Shown here: positions 36,363 through 45,762 of the stretch, one piece after another | Layout of the letters: each line of letters starts with the position of its first letter | Position numbering within the stretch: position 1 is the stretch's first letter | Source of the DNA: Bradyrhizobium xenonodulans | GTDB lineage: Bacteria > Pseudomonadota > Alphaproteobacteria > Rhizobiales > Xanthobacteraceae | Reading direction: 5' to 3' | NCBI RefSeq assembly: GCF_027594865.1 | Contig: NZ_CP089391.1 | Span: forward strand, 7,780,501-7,844,500 | DNA: 64,000 bases | Program-made: the position numbers and the translations under genes | Notes under the pieces: generated by a model | Seen by the model: the letters and a program-made list of their open reading frames with translations, nothing else | What the model was told of the DNA's origin: nothing | Databases searched by the model: none

Positions 36363-36601
36363 CTGAGCCGCAGTTGACCGTGGCTCTCTCAGTGCTCAGT
36401 TCGCATCCGCCGACACACCATCTTCCGACGACGAAGTACGGTCTCCCACCGACGTGAGCGGCGGCATTCTCAGCGGCTGCAGAAGCAACGCCGCCGTTAA
36501 CCCTGTCGGCAAATGATTCGCCGCAGGTCGGCAATCGCCGACAAGTTGCCTCATTGCAGCGGAGAATTTCCAGCGGCACTAAGCTAGGTTAGAGGCGCTG
36601 T

Positions 36602-37066
36602 ATGCTGAAAATGGCGTTGTTGGGCTTCCTCATCCTGTTGAGTGTAGGGGTGCTGTCGGCAATGGAGCTGAACGCTCCACCGCGCCGCGCCCTCGCGATC
36701 GCCCAGCCGCTTGCCGAGCAGAGCGCAAGCGTCTCCGATTCACATGACGCGTTGCCGAAGGCCGATCGCCTCGAGGTTGCCGCTGTGAGCAGCGCGATGC
36801 CGACACAAATTGCTCCGGTCGATAACCACGTTGCTCCGCAAGACATCCAGGTCGGTTCGTCCGCGCCGGAACCGATTGTCCGTCATCGGCGCGACGCAAA
36901 GACGATCGCGACCGCCGAACGCCCCAAGCCGAAGCCAAAGGCAATTGTTGCCAAGCGAACTGCGAATGCTCAACGTGCAAAGGCCGCCGGCGAGACCGAG
37001 CCCTGTCGGCTCAAGGCGTTCGGCGGCCTGCTCAAGGCATTGAATTTGACAGGTTGCGAAATCTGA
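36602..37066 (+). CDS. exported hypothetical protein with Pro/Lys-rich linker
   Basis: 154 residues. An N-terminal signal anchor (LKMALLGFLILLSVGVLSAM) is followed by a low-complexity Ala/Pro/Lys region (RPKPKPKAIVAKRT). A short C-terminal motif with two cysteines (EPCRLKAFGGLLKALNLTGC) may form a disulfide. The layout resembles small envelope proteins common in Bradyrhizobium. The function is unknown. Confidence 0.65.
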   Translation: MLKMALLGFLILLSVGVLSAMELNAPPRRALAIAQPLAEQSASVSDSHDALPKADRLEVAAVSSAMPTQIAPVDNHVAPQDIQVGSSAPEPIVRHRRDAKTIATAERPKPKPKAIVAKRTANAQRAKAAGETEPCRLKAFGGLLKALNLTGCEI

Positions 37067-37211
37067 GGCCGCTTCCGAACACGGCCAGAGCAAGGTCGAA
37101 CGACCTGACGTCGTGGTGCGAACCCGGGCCTGCTTACGGGCACACCCCTTGCAGCCATTTTCCCTCGGCCGACGTCTCGCAAACTCTCCCGATCATCCAT
37201 ATGTTGCCCCC

Positions 37212-38234
37212 ATGAAAAAGATCGGCTTTCTCTCCTTCGGCCACTGGACGCCCTCGCCGCAGTCGCAGACCCGCTCGGCGGCGGATACGCTGCTGCAATC
37301 GATCGAGCTTGCGGTTGCGGCCGAGCAGCTCGGCGCGGACGGCGCCTATTTTCGCGTGCACCATTTCGCGCGACAGCTCGCCTCGCCCTTCCCGCTGCTC
37401 GCCGCCGTCGGTGCCAGGACCAGCAGGATCGAGATCGGCACGGCCGTGATCGACATGCGCTACGAGAACCCGCTCTACATGGTCGAGGACGCCGGCAGTG
37501 CCGATCTCATCGCCGGCGGACGGCTGCAGCTCGGCATCAGCCGCGGCTCGCCCGAGCAGGTGATCGACGGCTGGCGCTACTTTGGTTATCGCCCGGCTGA
37601 CGGCCAGAGCGATGCCGACATGGGCCGGCGTCATGCCGAGGTCTTCCTCGACCTGCTGCGCGGCGAAAGTTTTGCCGAGCCCAATCCGCAGCCGATGTTT
37701 CCGAATCCGCCGGGGCTGCTACGCCTCGAGCCGCATGCCGCGGGCTTGCGCGAACGGATCTGGTGGGGCGCCGGCTCGAACGCGACCGCGGTGTGGGCGG
37801 CGCAGCTCGGCATGAATCTGCAGAGCTCGACGCTGAAGAACGACGAGACCGGCGAAGCCTTTCACGTGCAGCAGGCCGCGCAGATCCGGGCCTATCGCGC
37901 AGCGTGGAAAGAGGCCGGCCACAGCCGCGAGCCCCGCGTGTCGGTCAGCCGCAGCATTTTCGCGCTGATGAACGATCGCGACCGCGCCTATTTTGGCGGC
38001 GAGCGCGGCGGCGAAGACCAGATCGGCTTCATCGATCCGCGCACCCGCGCGATCTTCGGCAGGTCCTATGCCGCCGAGCCCGATGCGCTGATCGAGCAGT
38101 TGCGGCAGGACGAGGCGATCGCCGAGGCCGATACGTTGCTGCTGACGATTCCGAACCAGCTCGGCGTCGACTATTGCGCGCATGCGATCGAGGCGATTCT
38201 GAAGCATGTCGCGCCGGCGCTCGGGTGGCGGTAG
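37212..38234 (+). CDS. LLM class flavin-dependent oxidoreductase (luciferase-like)
   Basis: 340 residues from the ATG at 37212; the ORF extends upstream but without conserved sequence. It is a TIM barrel of the bacterial luciferase family: LGADGAYFRVHHF near the substrate/FMN pocket, the RIEIGTAVIDMRYENPLYMVED strand-helix and the GRLQLGISRGSPEQ block. These use FMNH2 or F420 to oxidise diverse small molecules. It is a single gene, so its substrate is unknown. Confidence 0.88.
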   Translation: MKKIGFLSFGHWTPSPQSQTRSAADTLLQSIELAVAAEQLGADGAYFRVHHFARQLASPFPLLAAVGARTSRIEIGTAVIDMRYENPLYMVEDAGSADLIAGGRLQLGISRGSPEQVIDGWRYFGYRPADGQSDADMGRRHAEVFLDLLRGESFAEPNPQPMFPNPPGLLRLEPHAAGLRERIWWGAGSNATAVWAAQLGMNLQSSTLKNDETGEAFHVQQAAQIRAYRAAWKEAGHSREPRVSVSRSIFALMNDRDRAYFGGERGGEDQIGFIDPRTRAIFGRSYAAEPDALIEQLRQDEAIAEADTLLLTIPNQLGVDYCAHAIEAILKHVAPALGWR

Positions 38235-38371
38235 TCCGCCGGCTTGATCAGGATGAGGCGCTCCATGAGCGCGTTACGTTCGACAGGTCGATCCGCAAGG
38301 GCGGATGCTGCCGAGTTCGAGGTTGCTTCGCGCCGGATGCTGGGCCGGTTTCCGGGGTCTTGTGACCCGGT

Positions 38372-38833
38372 TCAGCCGCCGCTCAGGCTGTGGCTGATGC
38401 GCGTCACGACCTCGTCCCATTGCCGCTTCTCGGCCGCGGGATAGTTGATCAGCACGCAATGAACGTAGCGGCTCGAGAAGTTGCAGCGGTCATACCAGAT
38501 CTTGTCACGCTTGATGCTGGAAACGACGAAGAAGCCGGGCGTGATCCGCTTGTAGACGATCGCCGATGGCGGTTGCTTCGCCGCGAGGAACGCGGCGGGC
38601 GAAATACCCTGTTCGCGGCGAACGGCCTGCACGGTGAGATCGGCGCCGCCGTCGGGCGTACGAAATTGTTGGCCATATCCGTCTGGTTTTCCGGCCTGTT
38701 CCGTGAAGACCGAGGTGGGAATGTCGACCGATGTTCCAGTCTCGGGAATGCGATAGGTGGTCCAGCTGTCGGCCCGGGCAAGAACCGGGGACATGGCAGA
38801 GAGTGCAATGACAATAGCGGCTATCGTCTTCAT
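38372..38833 (-). CDS. secreted hypothetical protein
   Basis: 153 residues from the ATG at 38833. A clear signal peptide (MKTIAAIVIALSAMSPVLARA) precedes a small mixed domain with two cysteines (YDRCNFSSRYVHCVL). I recognise no named domain. It is followed in the same direction, 10 bp upstream on the chromosome, by the 72-residue gene at 38844-39062, so the two may be cotranscribed. Confidence 0.78.
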   Translation of the reverse strand: MKTIAAIVIALSAMSPVLARADSWTTYRIPETGTSVDIPTSVFTEQAGKPDGYGQQFRTPDGGADLTVQAVRREQGISPAAFLAAKQPPSAIVYKRITPGFFVVSSIKRDKIWYDRCNFSSRYVHCVLINYPAAEKRQWDEVVTRISHSLSGG

Positions 38834-38843
38834 GTCGGCCTCA

Positions 38844-39062
38844 TCAGTTGCGCGGCGCCAATTGCAGCTCCAGCAAGGCGATCCGCTGCAAATTCGCCAC
38901 GTCACGCTCTCCCGCACCAGCCGTACGCAGGATGGACTCGGCGAGCGCATTGACGTGCGAGGAATGCACGGGCTCCGGCAGGGTCGCGACCGCAGCTTCC
39001 AGGGCGGTGGTCATGAGCTCGATCACCTCGGGGGAAAATTCTGTGTTGGAAAAGTTCTTCAT
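38844..39062 (-). CDS. small helical protein, hypothetical
   Basis: 72 residues, ATG at 39062. It is mostly helical and acidic (SPEVIELMTTALEAAVATLPEP, then ALAESILRTAGAGERDVANL). No membrane segment and no recognised family. The position directly upstream of the secreted protein gene on the same strand suggests one transcript. Confidence 0.65.
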   Translation of the reverse strand: MKNFSNTEFSPEVIELMTTALEAAVATLPEPVHSSHVNALAESILRTAGAGERDVANLQRIALLELQLAPRN

Positions 39063-39225
39063 CTCGCGAGCCGGCCGCTTGTGCGAGCCATCGGCCTAAC
39101 GCCGGGAAAAAGTGGAAGTTCCTGCAATGGGCCTGCGCAACCTCTGGCGATCGCGCAGCCAGATCGATGCCATACTATCCTTGTCTTCCTGACGGCGCGT
39201 TCGCCGCCATTCGCCGGATTGCGCG

Positions 39226-39624
39226 ATGAACCAGCATCTGTCCCTCGTCAGTCTCGTGGTCGCCGACTATGACGAAGCGATCGCCTTCTTCACGCGCGCG
39301 CTGAATTTCGAGCTTTGCGAGGACTCGCCGCTCGGCGGCGGCAAGCGCTGGGTGGTCGTGCGGCCACGGGGCAATTCCGGCACTGGCCTGCTGCTGGCGC
39401 GCGCGGACGGTCCGGCGCAGACGGCGCGCATCGGCGACCAGACCGGCGGGCGCGTCTTCCTGTTCCTGGAAACGGATGATTTCAAGCGCGATCACGCGCG
39501 CATGACCGCCGCTGGCGTACGCTTCGTCGCGGCGCCACGGCATGAAGCCTATGGCGTCGTGGCGGTGTTCGAGGATCTCTGTGGCAACCGCTGGGACCTG
39601 ATCCAATCAGTCAAGCGCAGTTGA
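39226..39624 (+). CDS. VOC family protein (glyoxalase/bleomycin resistance-like)
   Basis: 132 residues containing two beta-alpha-beta-beta-beta modules (SLVSLVVADYDEAIAFFTRAL and GGRVFLFLETDDFKRDHARM). Candidate metal ligands are His4 and the acidic residue in AVFEDLCGNRWDL. The family includes lyases, dioxygenases and drug-sequestering proteins. The substrate is not deducible; the gene stands alone. Confidence 0.88.
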   Translation: MNQHLSLVSLVVADYDEAIAFFTRALNFELCEDSPLGGGKRWVVVRPRGNSGTGLLLARADGPAQTARIGDQTGGRVFLFLETDDFKRDHARMTAAGVRFVAAPRHEAYGVVAVFEDLCGNRWDLIQSVKRS

Positions 39625-39647
39625 CGCAGGCGCCGCCTCGCGCAGCC

Positions 39648-40967
39648 TCACCCCGTCTTCGTGCCGGTGACGACGGCGAGCGCCTCGACGAGGCGGTCGA
39701 GATCGGCCTCGTCGGTAAAGAGCGCCGGGGTGACACGGATGCATTGGCCCTTGGCGACGCCGGCACGGCGCACCGTCATGACCTTGTGGCTGTCCCGGAG
39801 CTTCGCCACGATGGCGTCGTTGTCTACCTTGCTGGTCTTGCCGGCGAGGCGGAACGACGTGATCGCGCCGTATGAGCCGACTTCATCCGGCGTCAGGATC
39901 TCGATGTCCTTGAATCCACGGGCGCGGCTCACCCAATAGTCGCGCAGATGGCGCAGGCGGGCCTGTTTCGCCGCCGCGCCGATCTGCTGATGCAGCGCCA
40001 CGGCCGTCGGCACCGTCAGCACCGTGGCGAAATTGACCGTGCCGGTATGAACCCGCGAGCGGATATCGGTCTCCGCAAAATCCTCGTCACCCATGTCACG
40101 GTCGATGTCGGCGAGGCGGTCCTTTCTGATGTAGAGGAAGCCCACGCCGAGCGGCGCGCCGATCCATTTGTGCAGGTTGAAGCCGACGAAATCGGCCTCG
40201 AGCTCGCTGACCCGGAAGTCGATCTGTCCCCAGGAATGCGCGGCGTCGACGATGGTGTCGATGCCCTTGGCCCTGGCCATGCGGGCGATCTCGGCGATCG
40301 GCATCACGAAGCCGGTGCGATGGCTGACATGGGTGAGGAGGAGAAGTCTTGCCTTCGGGTTCGCCTCGAGGATTCGGGCATAGGCGTCGAGCACCGCTTG
40401 GCGGGTGGCGGGCTCCGGCACATCGAACTTGACCACGTCGACACCGCGGCGGCCCTTCAGTGCGTTCATCGCATATTGCATCGAATCATAGTCGAGGTCG
40501 GCGTAGAGCACGCTGTCGCCGGGCTTCAGCCTGTTGTAGCCGCCGATCAGGAGCTGCAGCGCTTCGGTCGCACCGCGGGTAAGCGCGATCTCCTCCGGCG
40601 CCGCGCCGACCGCCTCCGCCACCTTGACGCGCACGGCCTCGAAATCCGCTCCCGCGCGTTGCCGCGCGTAGTAGGTGTTCTGAAAGTTGATCATGTCGGA
40701 CTGGCGGATGAACTCGCGCCGCACCGGCTCGGTCATGATGCCCCAATAGCCGTTCTCGAAATTGACGACATCGGGCGTCACGGCATAGAGCCCCTTCACG
40801 GCCGACCAATAGGCCTTGTCGGTGGCGATGGCCGCGGCAGATCCCGTCGGCTGCGCCGGAAGGCTCTCGGCCGCCACGGCCGGTGCCGCCAGCGACGCGA
40901 CGGCTGCAGCCGCAAGGCCCTTCAGGATCGACCGGCGGTCGGACGACATTGTCTCAGTCGGATGCAT
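39648..40967 (-). CDS. Tat-exported class V aminotransferase-like protein
   Basis: 439 residues from the ATG at 40967, chosen because GGAG sits six bases ahead. The N-terminus SSDRRSILKGLAAAAVASLA is a Tat-like signal, unusual for a PLP enzyme and consistent with folded export with its cofactor. The PLP-lysine lies in FVGFNLHKWIGAPLG, and TRGATEALQLLIGGY and DAAHSWGQIDF carry the cofactor-binding residues. It resembles isopenicillin N epimerase-like and ergothioneine/desulfurase-like members. The reaction is unknown. Confidence 0.88.
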   Translation of the reverse strand: MHPTETMSSDRRSILKGLAAAAVASLAAPAVAAESLPAQPTGSAAAIATDKAYWSAVKGLYAVTPDVVNFENGYWGIMTEPVRREFIRQSDMINFQNTYYARQRAGADFEAVRVKVAEAVGAAPEEIALTRGATEALQLLIGGYNRLKPGDSVLYADLDYDSMQYAMNALKGRRGVDVVKFDVPEPATRQAVLDAYARILEANPKARLLLLTHVSHRTGFVMPIAEIARMARAKGIDTIVDAAHSWGQIDFRVSELEADFVGFNLHKWIGAPLGVGFLYIRKDRLADIDRDMGDEDFAETDIRSRVHTGTVNFATVLTVPTAVALHQQIGAAAKQARLRHLRDYWVSRARGFKDIEILTPDEVGSYGAITSFRLAGKTSKVDNDAIVAKLRDSHKVMTVRRAGVAKGQCIRVTPALFTDEADLDRLVEALAVVTGTKTG

Positions 40968-41163
40968 ATCAGTCTCCACGATGCGCGGGATAAGGAGCAG
41001 CGATCGATAGAGCGTGAATGACGGAGCGATGACAATTCGATGATGCCGAGGTGAGTTCGATCAAACTCCGCGAGCCGATTCCGGCGAGGCAAACCGCGTC
41101 AGCCAATACCGGCGGGCCGAATGAGATCGACAAGATCGCGATTAGAAACGGACGACGGCGTCG

Positions 41164-43344
41164 TCAAACCGCCGCGCTGAAGGCGCCGCCGTCGGGATGA
41201 GGCGCCACCGAGCCCGCGGGGGCATGATTGACGACGAGGCCGGTCGGCACGGAGTTGTAGCGCGACAGCGCTGCGGTGACCCGCCGCATCGCCGCCGAAC
41301 CGAGCTCGCCGGCGCGCACCACCGGGATGATCAGATCCGCATGCGCGGCCAGCGCGATGGCGTCGGGCTGAAGCGCGAGATTGCTGGCATGGACGACGAT
41401 CAGGTCGAACTCCGAGCGAATGTCGTCCTCGGGCCGTGCGTCGGCTTTACGGCCGGCACTCAGCAGCTCGACGATCGACTGAAGTCCGGCCGTGGTCGAG
41501 CCGTCCTGCCATTCGGTCACCGGCGGCTGGGCACCGGCGAATTCCGGCTGCAGCCGGATCAGCACGCTCATCATGCCGCGATTGACTGCTGCGCGATTGA
41601 GCGAGCGCGCCACGGTATTGCCGCCGGCGCTCTTGCCGACCGACAGCACGAGGGCGACCTTGCAGCCGCGCACCGGCGTGCGATCGATCCGTTCGAGCAG
41701 CGGACGCAAGTAGGCGCCGAGATCGATCTCGGCTGTGGCGGCAACCGGCTTTTGCCAGACCGTGTTGAGAACCGCTCCGGATGCCAGATCGGGAATGCGC
41801 GCCCAGACAGGCAAGTTTGGCATCGGCTCGGGCGGGGGCGCGGCAGGCGCTGGAGGCTGGACTTGCCGATGGGGCGTGCCCTCCGCTTTCGCACGTACAG
41901 GCGCTTGAGCGGGAGCCTCTGCCGGATCGCTCTTGTCGGACACGCTTCCCATCGCCGCGACAGCGGCGGTCGAGGTCAGCAGCGAGCCGATGGCGAGCGC
42001 GGCAAGCAGCAGAGCGAGCGGCGGGCGCGTCGAGCGTCGCGGCGGAATGGCGGGCGATGCGATCTTGGTCTGGGAGCTCTGAAGCTGGCGCTGCTCGTTG
42101 GTCGTCTTGAACCGCGACAGAAACTGCTCGTAGATGTTCCTGTTGGCATCGGCGTCGCGCTGTAGCTCCTGGAGCTTCACCAGCGCCTGGCCGTCGACCA
42201 GCATCTGCGTCTCGAGCGCCTTGAGCTGCTTTTCCAGCGCGTTCTGCTGTTCGAGCTGGGCCTCGTACTCCGACTTCGCGGTGTCGATGTTCTTCTTGCG
42301 CTCGACCTCGATCTGCCGGTTGAGATCGGCGAGCTGGCTGTAGGAGATCGCCAGATCGGGATGGCGGTCGCCGTAGACCGCCTTCTTCTGTGCGATCTGG
42401 TCATTCAGGGTCGAGCGTTGCGCGCGCAGCATGCTCAGGAGGTCCTGCTTCACGGGACCTTCGACATTGGCCTTGAGATCGCGCTGCACCTGCTCGTAAC
42501 GCGCCTTGGCTTCCTCGGTGCGCAGGCGCGCGGCGGAGACCTGCTGGTTGAGATCGGTCACCCGCAATTGCTGGGTGGTGGAATCCTTGCCGGCATTGAG
42601 GATCTTGTGCTCGAGCCGGAAGGCCGCGACGGCATCTTCCGATGCGCGCAGGCGCTCGTTCAGTGTCTTGAGGCGGTCCTTGAGCCAGTCGGCCGCCTCG
42701 TCCGTCGCGTCGGTGCGGACGCGGCCCTGGCTCGCAACGAAGGCATCGGCGATGGCATTGGCGTAGTACGCCGCACGCTCAGCACTGTTCGAGGTGAACG
42801 AGATGGCGATGACATAGGTCAGGCCGCGGCGCGAGATATCGAGACGGTTGCGGAATTTTTCGAGCAGGCGCGTCATGTCGGTGTAGCCGCCCGCGATATC
42901 CTCGTCCTCGGCGATCTGGAGCTTCTCGATCAGCGGGCGGAGAAAGCCGTCCGATTTGGCGATCTCGATCTGGCTCTGGAGCGCAGCGGCGTCCTGGCCG
43001 ATGCCGGGCAGCACGTCCTGGTCCGGGGTCACGCGCAGTTCGCGGGGATCGACGACGACCAGCGCCGTCGCAGCATAGCGCACCGGCAGAACCATCAGCA
43101 CGACGACGCCGAGAGCAAACAGCGCTGCTGCCAGCGTCAGAATGCGGCGGCCGTTCTCGCGCAGGAAAGCGAGTGCGCCCGAGACGGTCAGCGATCCCTC
43201 GATCCGCGCAGGCGCAGCGCCGTCAGGCTTTGCCGCAGCAGCCCGCGGCGCTTCCCACGAAGCCGCAGGCTCCGTCGGGGCGATGCTTCGCGGAGATGCG
43301 CTTCGACCGAACGCCATAGGATTGGACTCGAAATCAACTGACAA
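41164..43344 (-). CDS. Wzz/GumC-type polysaccharide co-polymerase with degenerate BY-kinase-like C-terminus
   Basis: 726 residues; the first start is TTG at 43344 and an ATG at 43317 is an equal candidate. It has one transmembrane helix near residue 75, a Wzz domain (AATALVVVDPRELRVTPDQ), a long periplasmic coiled coil, and the GNVR-type RDADANRNIYEQFLSRFKTT before a second helix (ALLLAALAIGSLLTSTAAV). The cytoplasmic tail has a P-loop-like SVGKSAGGNTVA but lacks a proper Walker A GxxxxGKT/S and a tyrosine cluster. It is therefore probably a non-catalytic relative of BY-kinases. It likely sets exopolysaccharide chain length, though no other polysaccharide gene is in the window. Confidence 0.85.
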   Translation of the reverse strand: MSVDFESNPMAFGRSASPRSIAPTEPAASWEAPRAAAAKPDGAAPARIEGSLTVSGALAFLRENGRRILTLAAALFALGVVVLMVLPVRYAATALVVVDPRELRVTPDQDVLPGIGQDAAALQSQIEIAKSDGFLRPLIEKLQIAEDEDIAGGYTDMTRLLEKFRNRLDISRRGLTYVIAISFTSNSAERAAYYANAIADAFVASQGRVRTDATDEAADWLKDRLKTLNERLRASEDAVAAFRLEHKILNAGKDSTTQQLRVTDLNQQVSAARLRTEEAKARYEQVQRDLKANVEGPVKQDLLSMLRAQRSTLNDQIAQKKAVYGDRHPDLAISYSQLADLNRQIEVERKKNIDTAKSEYEAQLEQQNALEKQLKALETQMLVDGQALVKLQELQRDADANRNIYEQFLSRFKTTNEQRQLQSSQTKIASPAIPPRRSTRPPLALLLAALAIGSLLTSTAAVAAMGSVSDKSDPAEAPAQAPVRAKAEGTPHRQVQPPAPAAPPPEPMPNLPVWARIPDLASGAVLNTVWQKPVAATAEIDLGAYLRPLLERIDRTPVRGCKVALVLSVGKSAGGNTVARSLNRAAVNRGMMSVLIRLQPEFAGAQPPVTEWQDGSTTAGLQSIVELLSAGRKADARPEDDIRSEFDLIVVHASNLALQPDAIALAAHADLIIPVVRAGELGSAAMRRVTAALSRYNSVPTGLVVNHAPAGSVAPHPDGGAFSAAV

Positions 43345-43766
43345 CCACGGCTCAGAGGCTTGCTACACCGTAAATATCCATGGTTAACCGGCGGTTACGG
43401 CTGGGAGCGCGGGGCGGTCATAGCTCGCGGCTTTGCTCAGCCGGAAACGCCGGTTCTTCGCTTCGAACATTCGCCTGCTGGCCTGCTCTCGGCCTTGCGC
43501 AGGAGTGGCGGGCCGTTCGGAACAGCTCATGCTCAAACCATTGAAATCGCTATTAGATAAATGCGGCGGGTTGCGCTGATCCCGACAATTTCCAAAACGG
43601 GTCAGAAGCGGCACGTGCTGCCCAGCCGGAAGGATGGCCAAGACGCGACCAATGCGTGGAGCCCCCGATGACAATTGTACTTGCCGACGCTTTGGCGATT
43701 AGATCAGCTCATTCACTCCGCGTTGCCGGGTACTGTGCCTGACCGTCGAGATCACTGGAGCCCGGC
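43345..43766. other. intergenic region between the Wzz-like and CobT-VWA genes
   Basis: About 420 bp holding two divergent promoter regions. Short ORFs here lack ribosome sites. I see no strong palindrome, tRNA or repeat copy. Confidence 0.5.
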
Positions 43767-44726
43767 TTGCTTTGGCGTAACGCTTTCCTGACCGTGCTCG
43801 TTGCGCTCATTGCGGTGAGCTTTTTGCCATTGCTTCGGAGGCCGTGGCGCAATCCGGTTCGGTTCGATTCCAATCGGCCTTATCGGGCCTATACCCGAGA
43901 CTACGACCTGGAGATCAAGGCCGACGATCTGGACGCCGTCCTGACGATGCTCCCTGACCGCCACTGGGCCGAGCGCTTTCCGGAGGTCGACGCGGAACCG
44001 CTGTACGACTTAGAAGCGGACCTTGCCGCTCGACGTGCGGGCATGGCGGCTTCCCAACCGCAAGACAGCTCCGCTCTTGGTGCCGCTGATGCGGTCGTGT
44101 CGCTGCTGATCGATCATTCCGGATCGATGCGGGGACAACCGATGCTGTTCGCGGCCAGGGCTGCGCTGGCCGCCTCCGACCTGCTCGACAGCCTCGGCGC
44201 AAGGCAGGAAGTGCTCGGCTTCACGACGACGCGCTGGAAGGGCGGCCGGAGCCGGGAAAAATGGCTGAGCGACAGCCAACCTTCCTATCCCGGGCGATTG
44301 AACGACCTGCTGCATATCGTCTATTGCAGCACCGACGAGAAGCTGAGCGCGCGACGCTGTGCCACCATGCTGCGGCGAGATCTCGTCAAGGAGAATATCG
44401 ACGGCGAAGCCATCGAGTGGGCAGCGTCGCGTTTGCGCCGGCGCGAAGAGAGGCGAAAATATCTGATCGTGCTGTCCGACGGTGCGCCGGTCGACGATTC
44501 CACTTTGCTCACGAATGGCGACGGGTATCTGATCCACCATTTGCGCCAAATCATCGGCGAGATCGAGCAGGCCGGCGACGTCCAGATTGCGGCGATAGGC
44601 ATCGGCCATCCGGTCGAGCAATATTACAAGGACGGCGTCACCATCGGCTCTCCGGAAGAGCTGGAGAGCACGCTGCTTCAGCTCATCAACCGGCTCATTG
44701 TTGCACCTCGATGTTCGCGTCCTTGA
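43767..44726 (+). CDS. membrane-anchored VWA protein, CobT C-terminal-domain type
   Basis: 319 residues, TTG start with GGAG seven bases ahead. One N-terminal transmembrane helix (AFLTVLVALIAVSFLPLL) is followed by a VWA domain like the end of the aerobic cobaltochelatase subunit CobT: MIDAS D116-x-S-x-S (IDHSGSMRGQP), the NIDGEAIEWAASRLRRR segment and VLSDGAPVDDSTL. The acidic N-terminal two-thirds of CobT is replaced by the anchor, and no CobN or CobS gene is near. It is therefore not simply cobT; a membrane-tethered metal-dependent scaffold is a reasonable inference. The 3' end overlaps the convergent Bug receptor gene by 32 bp. Confidence 0.82.
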   Translation: MLWRNAFLTVLVALIAVSFLPLLRRPWRNPVRFDSNRPYRAYTRDYDLEIKADDLDAVLTMLPDRHWAERFPEVDAEPLYDLEADLAARRAGMAASQPQDSSALGAADAVVSLLIDHSGSMRGQPMLFAARAALAASDLLDSLGARQEVLGFTTTRWKGGRSREKWLSDSQPSYPGRLNDLLHIVYCSTDEKLSARRCATMLRRDLVKENIDGEAIEWAASRLRRREERRKYLIVLSDGAPVDDSTLLTNGDGYLIHHLRQIIGEIEQAGDVQIAAIGIGHPVEQYYKDGVTIGSPEELESTLLQLINRLIVAPRCSRP

Positions 44727-45762
44727 CCAGCTTGCGCCAGCGGTCCTCCTCCTGCCCCACATAGCGATCGAGCGCTTCCGGAGAGCCGCCAACCATGATG
44801 AGGCCTTCGTTGGCCTCGAGTTGCTTGAAGCCACCGGACTGAACGGCCTTTGCGACCGCCTGATTCAGGCGGGCAATCACGGGCGCGGGCGTCTTGGCCG
44901 GGGCGTACAATCCGTACCAGGACTCGGCGGCATAGCCGGGCACGCCTGCCTCGGCGACGGTCGGCAGTTGCGGAAACGCCGCCGAACGCTCGGCGGATGT
45001 GACCGCCAGCGCCCGGAGCTGGCCCGCAGCCACCAGCGAGGCCGCGCTTGCCACGGTGGTGAACATCACATCGATCTGCCCGCCCAGGAGATCGCTGATC
45101 GCGGGCGCCGCGCCCTTGTAGGGCACCGCCGTCATCTTGACCTTCGCCATCGCGTTGAACAGCTCGCCCGCGAGATGGGCCGAGGTGCCGGTGCCGAACG
45201 TCCCGAAATTGAGCTTGCCCGGATTGGCCTTGGCTTCAGCGATCAGATCGGCGATCGAGTTGATCTTGGATGCAGGGTTGACGACGACGATATTGAAGGA
45301 CCGCGCGATCAGCGAGACCGCCGCGAAATCCTTGTGCGGATCGAACGGCAGCTTGTTGTACAGGCTCGGGTTGACTGCGTGGGCGAAGGTCGCCATCAGC
45401 AGCGAGTAGCCGTCGGGCTCGCTGGTGGCGACCGTCTGGGTTCCGATGATGGTCCCGGCGCCCGGCTTGTTCTCGATGATGACGGATTTGCCGAGGTCCG
45501 TCTGGATGTCCTGCGCCGTCGTACGCGCGATGATGTCGGTCCCGCCGCCGGCTGCGAAGGGCACCACGATCTTGATGATCTTTTCTGGATATTCCGCGCG
45601 CGCCGGCGCAACGCCCAGTCCTGCGACCATCGGCATGACGGCAAAGGCGAGGATGGCGAGGTCCAGCCAGCGCCGTACGGCGAAACCCTTCTTGCGAGCG
45701 CCGTCGTGATTGATGATGTCGCCAATGGCCATCTGGAGCTCCATGCGATCTTGTTCAGACAT
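44695..45762 (-). CDS. tripartite tricarboxylate transporter substrate-binding protein (Bug family)
   Basis: 355 residues from the ATG at 45762, overlapping the end of the acyl-CoA ligase gene by 8 bp; internal ATGs at 45744 and 45732 are possible starts. The signal peptide is internal (LAILAFAVMPMVAGLGVAPARA). The mature part starts YPEKIIKIVVPFAAGGGTDI, the standard Bug opening, and has the family's GTGTSAHLAGELF and VPYKGAAPAISDLLGGQID blocks. It should bind a carboxylate in the periplasm. No TctA/TctB membrane genes are adjacent, which is common for Bug proteins. It is coupled to CoA-ester catabolic genes. Confidence 0.92.
   Translation of the reverse strand: MSEQDRMELQMAIGDIINHDGARKKGFAVRRWLDLAILAFAVMPMVAGLGVAPARAEYPEKIIKIVVPFAAGGGTDIIARTTAQDIQTDLGKSVIIENKPGAGTIIGTQTVATSEPDGYSLLMATFAHAVNPSLYNKLPFDPHKDFAAVSLIARSFNIVVVNPASKINSIADLIAEAKANPGKLNFGTFGTGTSAHLAGELFNAMAKVKMTAVPYKGAAPAISDLLGGQIDVMFTTVASAASLVAAGQLRALAVTSAERSAAFPQLPTVAEAGVPGYAAESWYGLYAPAKTPAPVIARLNQAVAKAVQSGGFKQLEANEGLIMVGGSPEALDRYVGQEEDRWRKLVKDANIEVQQ

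Noticed and set aside
41164..41950. Functional BY-kinase domain in the Wzz-like protein
   Set aside because: The P-loop is degenerate (SVGKSAGG) and no terminal tyrosine cluster is present, so kinase activity is not supported.
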